Positions 53,225 through 63,934 of a stretch of DNA of 64,000 nt are shown one piece after another; within the stretch, counting starts at the first letter, position 1, and each line of letters begins with the position of its first letter. The DNA is from Prorocentrum cordatum (taxonomy: Eukaryota > Sar > Dinophyceae > Prorocentrales > Prorocentraceae), in the NCBI GenBank assembly GCA_963575745.1, contig CAUYUJ010017630.1:165709-229708 (forward strand), in the 5' to 3' direction. Below the pieces are notes generated by a model. It had not been told where the DNA came from. It did not search any database and saw only the letters and a list, made by a program, of their open reading frames with translations. Both the position numbers and the translations under genes were made by a program.

Positions 53225-54035
53225 GTGCCAGGCCCAGATCGGGCGCGCTTCGGCTGCTGCGGCGGGCTTCGGAGGGCGACGGCCTCCTCCCAAGGCGGGG
53301 GCAGGGCCCCCTCTCCGCACCGATCCCTTTTTCCTCCCTGGCCACCCCCCGCTCGGAGACCCTCCCCCTCCGCCCCGCCCCTCCTCTCGTCGTCCCCCTG
53401 CCCTCCCCTGTTCTCCCCTGCCGCTCTCCGTCTTGCCTGCCTCCTCCGTTCCCTCTTTGGAGTGCCCCTCGCCCCCAAGCATCCTGGAGGGGGCGTCGAG
53501 GAGGAGGAGGAGGAGGAGGACGACGACGAGGACGTCCTTCGATGTGCTTGCCCGCGGGGCGTCTGGCGCAACCCGTGGTGCAGCCCACGGGCAGGCCCGT
53601 GGGGGCCATGGGCGACGCCGGTGTGCGTGGGCTGTCCTGCGCAGCCTGCGGCGCAGTCGACGGCAGACTGGAGCAGCGAGCGAGTCACAGGCGGACCGAG
53701 GCATAAGATCGGGTTTGACTCGGGGAGGGTGCCCCAGTGTTCTTCGTGTCTGTTGGATGGTGTTGCGTATCCTGTTTGTTTTTTGGCCGACGGAGGGTCT
53801 CATGTTCTTGAAGGATGTTTTTCTGGCTTATGTCGGACTGAAATTGGCTGCGGTACCTGGTGCAATCTGCGGAGCAACCTATTGCAGATCCAGTGGGGCA
53901 GCGAACGACTTGATAGACTGCGGCTTGGTGGACCCCAGAACGAAACCTACGCCTGTCAAATGTTGGTGCAGGCATTCTTGTGGCACGAAATACTGTAGGG
54001 TGTTCGTTCTCGTACTGAAGAACATTTGGCCCAGA
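53225..54035 (+). other. Unique sequence with an ambiguous ORF end
   Basis: A 441-codon plus frame (52,833-54,158) and a 359-codon frame (52,919-53,998) both cross this stretch. Between 53,750 and 53,990 the first encodes a hydrophobic stretch and then Cys-rich sequence (VKCWCRHSCGTKYC). The second is also protein-like. Neither is recognisable, and both run through repeat C and low-complexity DNA, so no gene is called. (GGA)/(GAC) repeats lie at 53,495-53,535. Confidence 0.35.
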
Positions 54036-54039
54036 CGCT

Positions 54040-54510
54040 CCGAATCAGCCCCAGAAACACCCAAACTCGCCCCACGACTGTGTCAGAGAGGGCGCCCACA
54101 CTGCCCAAGAGGCCCTGAAGACGCCCTCAGACACCTGAAGGACAGCCCCAAGATGTAATGAATTGCGAAAAACGAACTCCCAGAAGCTCACCCCGACGCT
54201 CCACAACAGTCCCAAATGCCCAAATGCTCGCCCCAGCACGGCCTCAGAGGCCCCCAGGAAGGTGCCAGGAGGGCCCTCGGAGACCCCCGAGACGGCCCAA
54301 GAGGCCTCCCAGATCGCCCCGAGAACTTCCCCAGAGGACCCCCAGAGGGGAAACGCTCACCGAAAGATGAAGCTTTCCGCCCCGACGAGCTTCGGGCAGC
54401 TCAAGCAGACCACCAACGAGGCCCCCAAAGAGGCCCCAAGGGGCTCCCAGGAGGCGCCCCTGTCGGGCCCGGGAGACCACGAACGGGCCCCCCAGAAGCT
54501 CCAAAGCGCG
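54040..54510 (+). repeat. CAAGAGGCC-family block 6
   Basis: CCAAGAGGCC/CCCAGAGG-type degenerate repeat, leading to hairpin H2 about 70 bp downstream. Confidence 0.75.
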
Positions 54511-54577
54511 GGGGAGCGGCGGCAGAGGACGCATAATTATGCAGGTGTACGCTCGTCGGGGATTGGTTGGGGGGTTC

Positions 54578-54612
54578 GGGAACCTAAGCGCGCGAAGCGC
54601 GTGTCTAGTTCT
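54578..54612 (+). repeat. GCGCGC hairpin, copy H2
   Basis: GGGAACCTAAGCGCGCGAAG then CGCGTGTCTAGTTCT. The central GCGCGCGAAGCGCG pairs, and the outer AACC / AGTT arms are partly kept. AT-rich sequence and (AT)n follow. Confidence 0.75.
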
Positions 54613-54639
54613 CATTTTATACATAACATATTTTTCTAG

Positions 54640-54640
<1 letters not shown>

Positions 54641-54682
<42 letters not shown>
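54641..54682 (+). repeat. (AT)n microsatellite
   Basis: Pure AT dinucleotide run of about 40 nt, 30 bp after hairpin H2. Confidence 0.97.
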
Positions 54683-54685
<3 letters not shown>

Positions 54686-54724
54686 TACCCCCCCCGCAGG
54701 GGTCTACCTTATTATGCCTCTTCA

Positions 54725-54816
54725 CTGTTCGTCCTCCTCCTCCTCCTCCCCTCCTCCTCCCTCCTCCTCCTCCTCCTCCTCCTCCTCCTCCTCCTCCTCC
54801 TCCTCCTCCTCCTCCT
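54725..54816 (+). repeat. (CCT)n microsatellite
   Basis: CCT trinucleotide run with two small interruptions. Confidence 0.95.
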
Positions 54817-54829
54817 ATGTATGTATGAG

Positions 54830-55145
54830 TAAATAGGCCCCCCCCTCCCCGGCCTGGGCCGGCCGACCCCGCAGCCATCGGCGGGCGCCCGCGGATGCCC
54901 CGCCGTTTCGCTCTCCCCAGAGGCGGCCCGGGGAGGCCAAGAGGGTGCCGAGGCGAGCCAATCGTCAAGGGCATAAAAAACGCCCCTACCCTGGTTTACG
55001 AGGCGCTGTGCGCTGAAACTCCTGTGGGCTGACAGGGTAAACCCTGCGTGATGGGCCGCGTCCTGGCGGCTCTAGGCTTTGGGGGTTTCCAGGAGGTTTA
55101 CAGACCACGCACTTGTAACCCAGGGTAGGGTCGTTTTTTCAGCCC
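54830..55145. other. Unique intergenic sequence
   Basis: GC-rich then mixed sequence with nothing recognised. Confidence 0.4.
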
Positions 55146-55149
55146 TCAA

Positions 55150-56230
55150 AATCGGGTTCCAAGAGACCCCCAAGACGTCGCGAGAAGGTCCCGAGCTGCC
55201 CAATACGGCCCAGGACGACTCCCAGAGCACTCCCAAGAGGGGCCCAAGAGGTCCAAGTCATTCCATTCTTCTATGAAAGCGTACATCTTTAGCATGTACG
55301 ACTTTTCAGCTTTCGCGGCTTTCGAGACGGCCCAAGAGGCTCCCAAGACTTCCCCAAGACAGCCGAAAACGTTCCCAAGAGGCCCCCGAGCCAGCCCAAC
55401 AGGGCGCCAAGACGGCCCAAGGGCCGCCTAAGACGGCTAAGTTGGCCCCAAGACGGCGCCCAAAACGGCCCAAGAAGGCCCCGAGTCGCCCAAGACGGCC
55501 TAAGATGGCCCCAAGACGGTCCAAGAAGGCTCCCAGGCGTTCCAAGAGGCCTCCAAGAGCACCCCCAGGAGGGCCCCAAGAAGCCACAATCGTTGAATTC
55601 CTCAGGGGGAAAGTTTATTTCTATCATATGCTACTTTTCGAGGCCCCGAAGATTTGCCCAAGAGAGCCCAAGGCATTCCCAAGAGGCCCTCAAGACAGCC
55701 CAAGAGGGGCCCAAGACGGCTCAAGCTCGCCCCAAAACGGGCCCCAAGAAGGCCCAAGAAGGCCCCGAGTCGCCCAAGACTGCCCAAGATGGCCCCAAGA
55801 AGGTCCAAGAAGGTTCCGAGGCGCCCCAAGAGGGCCTCCAAGAGCACTCCCAAGAGGATCTCAAGAGACCAATTTCGTTACATTCCTGCAGGCGAAACTC
55901 GCATTTTATGCATCTGCGATTTTGGGGCCTTCACGGCTTCGAAGACGGTCCAAGAGGCCCCCAAGCCTTCCCCAAGCGAACCGAAGACGCTCCCAAGAGG
56001 CCCCAAAGATAGCCCAAGAGGGCGCCAAGACGGCCCAAGGGCCGGCTAAGACGGGTCCAAGAGGGGTCCAAGAGGGGAGCTCCGACTCGAAAGTTACAGC
56101 CTCCCACCCAAAGAACCTCCCAGGAGGCCCCAAGAGTCCCCAAGATGCCCGAAGAGGTCCCCAAGAGACCTCCAAGAGGCCCAAACGAGGCCCCAAGATG
56201 GCTCAACACGGATAGGACGGCCTCCAGGAG
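55150..56230 (+). repeat. CAAGAGGCC-family block 7 (longest, ~1.1 kb)
   Basis: Degenerate CCAAGACGGCCC/CCAAGAGGCCCC repeat with three AT-richer islands spaced about 300 bp apart (near 55,258-55,312, 55,588-55,640 and 55,870-55,930). Each island contains a CG-AAA/TTT-ATG-like core. The block thus looks like three tandem units of about 300 bp, followed by hairpin half H4. Confidence 0.82.
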
Positions 56231-56311
56231 GTCTCCCAAAGGGGTTTGGAAAGGTCTTCCTGCGGATCGATGCCCGAGCGAGACCAGGACTGCACCGTGG
56301 CTCATCTGCAA

Positions 56312-56340
56312 AAAGAACGTAAGCGCGCGTGGTTCTAGTG
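56312..56340 (+). repeat. GCGCGC hairpin, truncated copy H4
   Basis: AAGAACGTAAGCGCGCGTGG then TTCTAGTGTATAC. The outer arms AGAAC / GTTCT remain, while the central GCGCGCGAA half is deleted. Confidence 0.65.
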
Positions 56341-56409
56341 TATACACACATACCGCATAGACCACCCTTCGGGTGATAAGGAGGTGAGGGGGGGGGAGGG
56401 ACCACCGTC

Positions 56410-56984
56410 GCACTCGATCGATATCACTATCGATATCACTATCGATCTCACTATCGATCTCATTATCGATCTCATTATCGATCTCACAGTCGATATGGCT
56501 ATCAATCTCACAACCTATCTCACAAACGATCTCACTATCGATCTCACATTCGGTCTCACTATCGATCTCACTATCGACATCACAACCGATCTCACAATCG
56601 ATCGCACATTCGGTCCCACTATCGATCTCACTATCGATATCACTATCGATCACATTCGATCGATCTCACAATCGATCTCACTATCGATCTCACAATCGAT
56701 CTCACATTCGGTCTCAGTATCGATCTTACTATCGATATCACAATCGATCTCACAATCGATCTGACTATCGATCTCACTATCGAACTCACTATCGAAGTCA
56801 TTATCGATCTCTCGTTCGGTCTCACTATCGATCTCACTATCGATATCACAATCAATCCCACAATCGATCTCACATTCGGTCTCACTATCGATCTTACTAT
56901 CGAACTCATTATCGATATCATTATCGATCTCACAATCGGTCTAACTATCGATATCACTATCGATATCACAATCGATAGTGAGAT

Positions 56985-56988
<4 letters not shown>
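56410..56988 (+). repeat. 12-bp (ATCGATCTCACT)n array, ~48 units
   Basis: Units of TATCGATCTCAC with ATATCAC, ATTCGGTCTCAC and AATCGAT variants. Nearly every unit holds ATCGAT, itself a 6-bp palindrome. The 12-nt period keeps three plus frames open, giving IDLTIDIT-type peptides that are not credible genes. Confidence 0.95.
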
Positions 56989-57277
<289 letters not shown>

Positions 57278-57500
57278 GACACCGACGGGACACCGACGAA
57301 ACACCGGCGGGACACCGCGGGCCTCAGCGGGACACCGGCGGGACACCGCGGGGCCCCGGCCGCCCGGAAGGGAATCATTTGGTCCGGCCGCGCCTCAGCC
57401 ACACGGGACACCAGCATGACACCGGCGGGACACCGCGGGGCCCCGGCCGCCCGGAAGGGAATCATTGGTCCGGCCGCGCCTCAGCCACAGGAGACTTTCT
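57278..57500 (+). repeat. GGGACACCGGC minisatellite plus 90-bp duplication
   Basis: Short units GGGACACCGRC (about 12-15 bp) are followed by two ~90-bp units sharing GGGACACCGCGGGGCCCCGG, CCGCCCGGAAGGGAATCATT and TCCGGCCGCGCCTCAGCCAC. Confidence 0.88.
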
Positions 57501-57749
57501 CTCGCCCGCCCACGCAGCTTCGCCTCGCCCGCACGGCACGCACGAACACGAAACCGAAATCGATTTCCCGGTAGGGGGGCTCTCCGTTCCACTTCGATCT
57601 CACCCCCTCATTTCCGACACATACATGGGGGATTCCGACCCCGGGGACCCGCAGGGCCCCCCCCCTTGTACATAGGTAGTGCCCCCCTCCCAGGAGCCCG
57701 CCGGGACCCGCCCCCGAGGCTCAGAGCAGCCCTAAATCTGCTCAAGATT

Positions 57750-58560
57750 GTTTACAGATGGCCCAAGAGCTCTCCAAGACGCACCAAGAGGACCGCAAGA
57801 GCGCTCCAAGACGGCCCGGGAGGCCCCCAAGGGTGCCCGAGAGGCTTCCGAAAAGGTTCTCGAGAAATTCGATCTTTCACACAACCAGCGGGAAATCTAT
57901 ATTTTTGGCCTCAGAGGCCCTCAAGACGGCCCAAGAGGCCTCCCAGAAGGTCACCAAAAGGCAAAAACAGCCAAATTCCTCTCGGACAACGTACGTTTTT
58001 AGCAGATTCGCTTCTTCGGTCCTAACAGCGCCCGAGACGGACCCAAAGGCCCCCAAGACGGCCGTAAGACGACCCGAGAGGCCCCCAAGAGGGCCCCAAG
58101 ACGGCCCAAGAGAGCTCCAACACGGCCCATGAGAGCCCCTGGACGCCCTACGACGGTCCCCCGAGGTTCCCAAAAGAGTCCCCAGGGAGCCCCAAGAGGG
58201 CCACAGACACCCTCGACGGCCCAAGAGGACCCCAAGAGGGCCCCAAGACGGCCCAAGCGCCCAAGACGGTCCAAGAGGGCCCCGGGACGGGCCAAGAGGG
58301 CCCCAAAGAGCCCCAAAGAGCCCCAAAAGAACCCCCAAGAAGGTCCCAAGAGGCCCCCAGAGACTCCCAAAACGCTCCCAAAACGGTCCCAGGAGGCTTC
58401 CCAGTAGTCACCCGTAAGCGTATGGGAGGTCTCGCTTCGACGTCCTGCACGAGGCTCCCAGAAAAGGCTTCAAGAGGCTCCCGATTCACGATCCATCTCA
58501 GGGCTTCAGAGGCCTCACAGAAACATGCCGCGTGGCCCACAGAAGCACCCAGGACGCCCC
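57750..58560 (+). repeat. CAAGAGGCC-family block 8
   Basis: CCAAGACGGCCC/CCAAGAGGGCCC repeat with two islands, near 57,868-57,910 and 57,960-58,020. The second holds TCGGACAACGTACGTTTTTAG. Confidence 0.82.
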
Positions 58561-58639
58561 GAACTCACGATCCAGGTCAGGGGTGTATTTACTGCCATGG
58601 GCGGGGCGGCGGGATGTGAACGTTGGCTCTGGAACCGTC

Positions 58640-58960
58640 GGTGGAGCTCCCTGTTGATACGATTCGTGTGAGGAGACAGTTGACGTACGCGTGGGGGGGA
58701 CGTGACGCTATGCGAATCCCCACACTAAGGCTGTACGTGAAACGACATCCCTCTGGGGCACGATTCGTGTGTTGGGTGTGCCGAGATGGGCGGAGCGACG
58801 CCGTGCGATTTTTGTCCCTGGTCCCGAAAGAGGAGCTCCCTGGGTGACAAGATCCGGGTGAGTGCCGTGCCGAAATTGACGGGGGGGCGCCATGTGAACC
58901 CCGCCTTCATCTGGGGCCGTAGGTCTCGCTTCCATCCGCATGATCGGTACTTTTTCACCT
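58640..58960 (-). repeat. Highly diverged remnant of the modular satellite
   Basis: GTCGGTGGAGCTCCCTGTTG, GGGGCACGATTCGTGTGTTG and GGAGCTCCCTGGGTGACAAG are spaced about 90 bp apart. They keep the GGAGCTCCCT / CACGA core of the E-family satellite in the orientation of E2, E5 and E7. Confidence 0.55.
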
Positions 58961-59039
58961 CGAGCTCAAGCCAGTTGTGGGTCACTGCTTCAGTGGAGCT
59001 GTGACCTTCTCAAGGGATGGGGCTGTTGAGAACGCCCTT

Positions 59040-59300
59040 CTTGGGGCTCATTGTGGGCCTCTGCGTTTTTTGTCGCGCTGAGGAGGCACTTCTTTGGACC
59101 CTCTCTTTCTGTCGTTATCTTCGGGCTTTCTTGGGGCGCCTCTTGGGGCCCTCCTGTGCTTCGTTCTGGAGCCTGCTTGGAGCTCTTTCGGGGCCACGCT
59201 TGGGCCCCCGTTAGCCTTTCTCGGAGAACTCATTGGATGTTCTTGGGTGCGCTTTAACCCTGTCTTGGGCTCCCCTTGGGGTCCTCTTGGGCTCTTCCCA
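59040..59300 (-). repeat. CAAGAGGCC-family block 9 (diverged)
   Basis: Plus strand reads CTTGGGGCTC, TCTTGGGGCGCCTCTTGGGG and CCTTGGGGTCCTCTTGGGC, the reverse orientation of blocks 3-8. Confidence 0.6.
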
Positions 59301-59304
59301 GGGT

Positions 59305-60010
59305 GGCTCGTCCCTGGGATCTCTGAGTTCCGTGACGCCTCGGACTCTCTCGGTCTTTTGTCTTATCGTGCATTGTATTGCATTGCATTCCACTGGGCTG
59401 CTTTCCGTTGCATGTGCAATTGCATTGTTTCGTGATCCACATTGCACTTATGAGCATCGCTTTCCTTTGCTTTGCATTGCATTCATAGCCTTGCATGTGT
59501 TTGGCTAAACTGGCTTGCATAGCTTCGAATTGAATACTGGAGAGGCCTTACTGCCGGTGCCGCCGACCCTGAACGACGACGGCGGCGGCGACGACGACGA
59601 CGACGACCAAGGGGGGTCGCTCCCCCCTGTGGAGGGGGGGACTGGCCCGTGGGGGGGGGGGCTCCCTCCTGGAGCATGGGACGCTTGGAAGGGGGGGCAA
59701 AGCGGGGGCGCTGGGGGGAAGGGAGGAGAGGCTCTGGATCGGTTGAGGAAGAGGGCCTGGGGAGAGGGGGAAGATGGCGAGGGTGACGACGACGACCACG
59801 ACGACGGCGACGGCGACGACGACACCGACGACGACAAACGGAAGAGCGCCTCACACACGCAGACAGGGTCGGCGGATTAAGGAGCATATGTCATTGTCGG
59901 TGCTTGGGTTCTGTTCGGCCAGCATTATGGATGTTTCTTGTACCTCATGCTTACACCATCAATGGGTAATCACTTCAGTGGATACGGGACCTCCACAAGG
60001 GATGGGGTCG
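59305..60010. other. Mixed unique and GAC-rich sequence
   Basis: TGCATTGCATT-rich unique DNA (59,370-59,500), then GACGAC/GGGGGG tracts (59,568-59,850). A 121-codon Asp-rich plus frame (59,515-59,880) follows from the GAC repeats. A segment with TTCAGTGGA and CAAGGGATGGGG near 59,970-60,007 also occurs at 58,987-59,023. Confidence 0.4.
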
Positions 60011-60052
60011 ACTAGAACCTAAGCGCGCGCGAAGCGCGCGCGTGGTTCTAGT
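60011..60052 (+). repeat. GCGCGC hairpin, best copy H1
   Basis: Outer arms ACTAGAACC and GGTTCTAGT are exact inverses. The centre is GCGCGCGCGAAGCGCGCGCG. It is followed immediately by (TA)n and GTACACATC. It is the most complete member of the family, with others at 41.9, 50.0, 50.5, 54.6 and 56.3 kb. Confidence 0.88.
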
Positions 60053-60118
60053 ATATATATATGTACACATCGTGCGAACCCCGATCCCGCGCGGGGCGCG
60101 TTTCCGTTTGACGATGGC

Positions 60119-60370
60119 TCACCCAGGAAACCGTTTCTTGTGCAGGAAGTCCTGAACGGTCGGCCCATCGGTGGCTCCTTCGGACGAGACCCGGAACCAC
60201 CGAGAAACCGTTTGCCATAGCATGTTGCCCATGTTCGGTTTCTTCGGAGTGGACCCGGAGACTTTGAAATCGATGTGTTTGCGAAAAATCTTAGGCGGTT
60301 CGCACATTTTGGGGTCGTTTGAAGTGGGCTCGAATTGTTGTTTTGGCACACGTCCTATTGATTTGGCCAC
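60119..60370 (-). CDS. Small unrecognised ORF (tentative)
   Basis: An 83-codon minus-strand frame starting MAKSIGRVPKQQFEP. It has normal amino-acid variety (MGNMLWQTVSRWFRV, VQDFLHKKRFPG) and lies in a patch of lower GC than its surroundings, without tandem repeats. It resembles protein more than the neighbouring frames do, but I recognise no family and cannot exclude chance. Confidence 0.2.
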   Translation of the reverse strand: MAKSIGRVPKQQFEPTSNDPKMCEPPKIFRKHIDFKVSGSTPKKPNMGNMLWQTVSRWFRVSSEGATDGPTVQDFLHKKRFPG

Positions 60371-60379
60371 TTTAAGATA

Positions 60380-62525
60380 GGTCGATAAACTTTTCGGGTC
60401 GTCGCATGACCGAACCCGAAAGTTTTTTTCGAGGAAGGCCTATGCCGTTTGTTCATGTTCGGTTCAGTTTACCGTTTGGGATTTAAAATTTTACATAGGG
60501 AAGGGGAACCCGATCCCGCGACCCCGGGCGGGGGTTAGGCTCTGCCCTTGCATTGTATGGGCCCTTCCGGCCAAACGGGGTGCTGGGCTGCCCATCGGCG
60601 CGCCGACTCTGCCCTCGCGACATCGCCCCCGTCCGCCCACGGGCCCCGCGAGTCTTCTCCTGCGCGCGCAATCCCAGATGGCCCCGGCGAGCGCGGTGGC
60701 GAAATTAGGGAAATTCTCGGATCGGCGCAGGTTACCTACATACGCGCATTCACAATTCATTCTTTGTGTGGGGCGAAGGCCCATTTTCCTTAGTGTGTAG
60801 ACGTGTGGCTCCAATTTCCTCCCACGCAGGAGGAGAACTGGGGAGGTGGAAGCCGAGGAGGAAGAGGTCGGCGGGGCCGACGGCCCGAAAGGAGGGAGAA
60901 ACCCGATCGAAGATCGGCGACGCGGTCCCCAGACCCCCGACACATTGTTTTTTCTCAGAGTGGACCCCCAGAGGGCTGGACCCCTCCCCCATGACCGGCT
61001 CTTCACCATGGACCGTCTCCTGATGCCCCTGGATCCTAGTGAGGGCTCCCGACAGAAGTCTCCCATAGTGATTTTGTCACGACGCGAGGATGTCAGAGCT
61101 TGGCCGTCAAAAGTTTACCCCTGGACATGTCCCTGGGGTACGTGTTCTGACCAGAATGTCGAGGCGGACCCCCCTGAAAAGGCGACAACAGGCAAACGTC
61201 ACCAACGGGCGGGGGCCAGAGCGAGGAGCGAGGGTGAGGAGCGAGCAGGAGCGAGGAGGAGGAGGATGAGGCGGAGGAGGCGGCGGAGGAGGAGGAGCGA
61301 GGAGGAGCGAGGAGGAGCTGGCAGGAACGAGCAGCGAGCAGGAGGGGGAGGAGGAGGAGGAGGAGCGAGGGGGGGAGGCCCGGACTGTCAAACGGATTGC
61401 AAAAGTGTAGGAAGGCCCCTCGGGGTTTTGACCGCCCCGCCGCGAGCGCCGCCACCCCGGAGGGCCTGTGGGCCAACGCGGCGGGGGCAGCGGGCTTGGG
61501 GCCCTCCAGGGATGCGCCTGTTGCCAGCAGGGGTGGGCCCAAACGGTGTTTGGGAGATTTCGTGGGCCGTTTTCGTTTCGATTTCGTTTTGCATTCAAGG
61601 CGGATTGAAGACAACATGAGGGAACACGAAAACAAAACGAAAACGAACAATACCGTTTAGGTTCAGCCTTGGTTGCTAGTCCAGGCCTCCCCTGTAATCC
61701 GACGCTGCAGAAATTACGACACCGCAAAATGTCAACAGCGAAGCCCCAGGCCCCGTTTCTCTGCGGCACCTTTCGAGCCGGATCGATCCGTGAGGGCCCC
61801 GAGGCCCGGGGCAGGTTGCACCTGGTGATCGTTCTTTCAATCGCTGTTTTGCCGATCAGCGCCTCCTCCTCCTCCTCCTCCTCCTCCTCCTCCTCCTCCT
61901 CCTCCTCCTCCTCCTCCTCCTCCCCCTCCCCCCCCTCCCCCCCCCTAGGTCTTGGCTGTTGTTTTCTTGGCGCCTGTTTCGAGCGGGTGGAGTCTCCCCC
62001 AGAGGACGCACGGTCCCAAACGGTCGCACTGAGCAGAGGTCCGGCGCCAGACCCCCCCCCCCCTTTCCGCCCAGTGTCGACGCGCCGAAGAATAAAACGC
62101 CCGCCTGCCCGTTGTGAAGAGGGATCGCAACGCCAGCATCTCAGAGGATGCGCCCGTTGCACGCCCGGGCCTCCCCCCGGCCCGCCCCTGGCCCGAAGAT
62201 CGCCGAGCGCGCTGCACTACTCGCAGAGTGCCTGCTCGCAAACGTCCAAAGGAGCCTGCTCGCCTCGATACAACGGAGCCTGTTTGCCCTGATGCAGCGG
62301 ATCCAGGCCATTGGCGAGTAGCTACTCTGCGAGCAGGGGAGCGCGCTCGTCTAGAAGAGCACCCGAGCGGGCCCGGCAGGCGCGTCGAGCGCCGCGCTCT
62401 CGGCGGCGGTGGAGCAGTGGCGAGGCGTCCGGGCTCGCCCGTGCATGCTAGCCAGAGAGTGTTCCGAGAGCCTTTCTTGTGCGGTCTGCACGACATGCTC
62501 TCAGAACACCTCTTCGGGGGCGGGC
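60380..62525. other. Mixed sequence with GGA and CCT tracts, no gene called
   Basis: Unique sequence with purine tracts (61,245-61,375) and a (CCT)n tract (61,860-61,925). Frames of up to 351 codons on minus (61,107-62,162) cross these tracts. Nothing recognisable. Confidence 0.4.
61860..61925 (+). repeat. (CCT)n microsatellite
   Basis: CCT/CTC trinucleotide run of about 65 nt. Confidence 0.95.
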
Positions 62526-62529
62526 AGAG

Positions 62530-62690
62530 AGCCCCCACCCTGCCACGGTCGATCCGTGAATTGTCCGTTTTCGGTTCTCGAGATGGCGCCGCGGCCGTCG
62601 TTTACTTGGCTTGCGCCCGCCAGGTTTGGGCCCGAGGTCGTTTTCACGAATCTACGTTTTACTGAAGGAAGTTCTGTCCATCCCCGGCTT
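62530..62690 (+). repeat. Dispersed repeat A, copy 2
   Basis: Partner of 725-882. A related decayed GTTCTCAGAGCATCTC / TGTTCTTAGAACATTC segment follows to about 62,810. Confidence 0.7.
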
Positions 62691-62904
62691 CTAGGCACGA
62701 GATGTTCTCAGAGCATCTCTGGCTGGGGCTGTCTTGCTGCAACACGTCGGGCTCATGCTTCAAGAGCAATGCTTCTGTTCTTAGAACATTCTGGGGTTTG
62801 AAGAACATGCCGCGGTAGGACGGTGTACCGCTCAAGCATGAGGAATGCCGGGACGGTGGAAGGTGCCGCTCAAGAATTAGGAATGCCGGAGCCGGCGAGC
62901 AGGA

Positions 62905-63040
62905 GGAGGAGGTAAGGAGACGATTTGTGGATGTCCTCCTCGCTTGCATGCCTCGGCAATCTACAAATGGGGTGCGTCGGAAGAGGAGGAGGAGGACTCG
63001 GAGGAGAAGGAGGAGGAGGAGGAGGCGGAGGAGGACCAGT
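62905..63040 (+). repeat. GGA-rich tract
   Basis: GGAGGAGG units interrupted near 62,925-62,975 by unique sequence, densest at 62,980-63,035. Confidence 0.75.
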
Positions 63041-63154
63041 GGAAACCCAAGAGGCATCAACAATGTTGGAATTAACCCTCCCTCCCAGCTCCCTCTTCAC
63101 AGGACCCTTTGACAACCGTTGGAAGACAACCGTTTGAAGATCCTGAAGCGTGCA

Positions 63155-63290
63155 AAGCATTGGTTCTCGGGATTTCAACGCCACGTATCAACCTGACTGC
63201 TGCGTCTTGACGGTCCAGAATCGTGCCATAACGCCATTTTTGGGATTTCAACACAGCGAATCAACATAACTGTTGCGCCCGCATAATCCT
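63155..63290 (+). repeat. ~75-bp duplication
   Basis: Two diverged units share GGGATTTCAAC, ATCAACMTRACTGYTGCG and a following CC(A)GAATC. Confidence 0.6.
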
Positions 63291-63340
63291 GAATCTTTCC
63301 AACACACAGTTTCTGGTACGTTGTTCATGGGAAATCATGG

Positions 63341-63815
63341 AACTCTTGCTGCTATTAAAACGAATGTGCGCGGCGCTAAAGCGAGAGCCACATTTTTTAA
63401 ACCACCCGCCCTCAATCCGTGAAACTCTTGCAACTGTTTAAACGAATGTGCGTTGCGCTGATGGGGAGAGCCACATGTTGAAAACCACCCGCCCTCAATC
63501 CGTGAAGCTCTTGCACATGTTTAAAACGAATGTGTGCGGCGCTAAAGCGAGAGCCACATTTTGAAAACCACCCGCCCTCAATCCGTGAAGCTCTTGCAAC
63601 TGTTTAAATGAATGTGCGCTGCGCTGATGGGGAGAGCCACATGTTGAAAACCACCCGCCCTCAATCCGTGAAGCTCTTGCACATGCTTAAAACGAATGTG
63701 TGCGGCGCTAAGGCGAGAGCCACATTTTGAAAACCACCCGCCTTCAAACCGTGAAGGTTTTGCATATGTTTAGAACGACTGAGCGCGGCGCTAAGGCGAG
63801 AGTCACATTTTGAAG
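63341..63815 (+). repeat. ~84-bp tandem array, 5-6 copies
   Basis: Units hold TGAAGCTCTTGCAACTGTTT, AAACGAATGTGCG, GCGAGAGCCACATTTTGAAA and CCACCCGCCCTCAATCCGTG. Two unit types alternate: GCTAAAGCGAGAGCC...TTTTGAAA and GCTGATGGGGAGAGCC...TGTTGAAA. This suggests a 168-bp higher-order repeat. The final unit is more diverged. Confidence 0.92.
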
Positions 63816-63934
63816 CTGTTGTCACTTCTTAAGCTTCCGAGTCATAACTGGTGAGGAAGCCTGACGCGAAACGCCCGGCTCGCTAAACACTGCCTTCGCG
63901 GTGCGACAGGGAAAGGTTATTTACAAGGAGAAGG

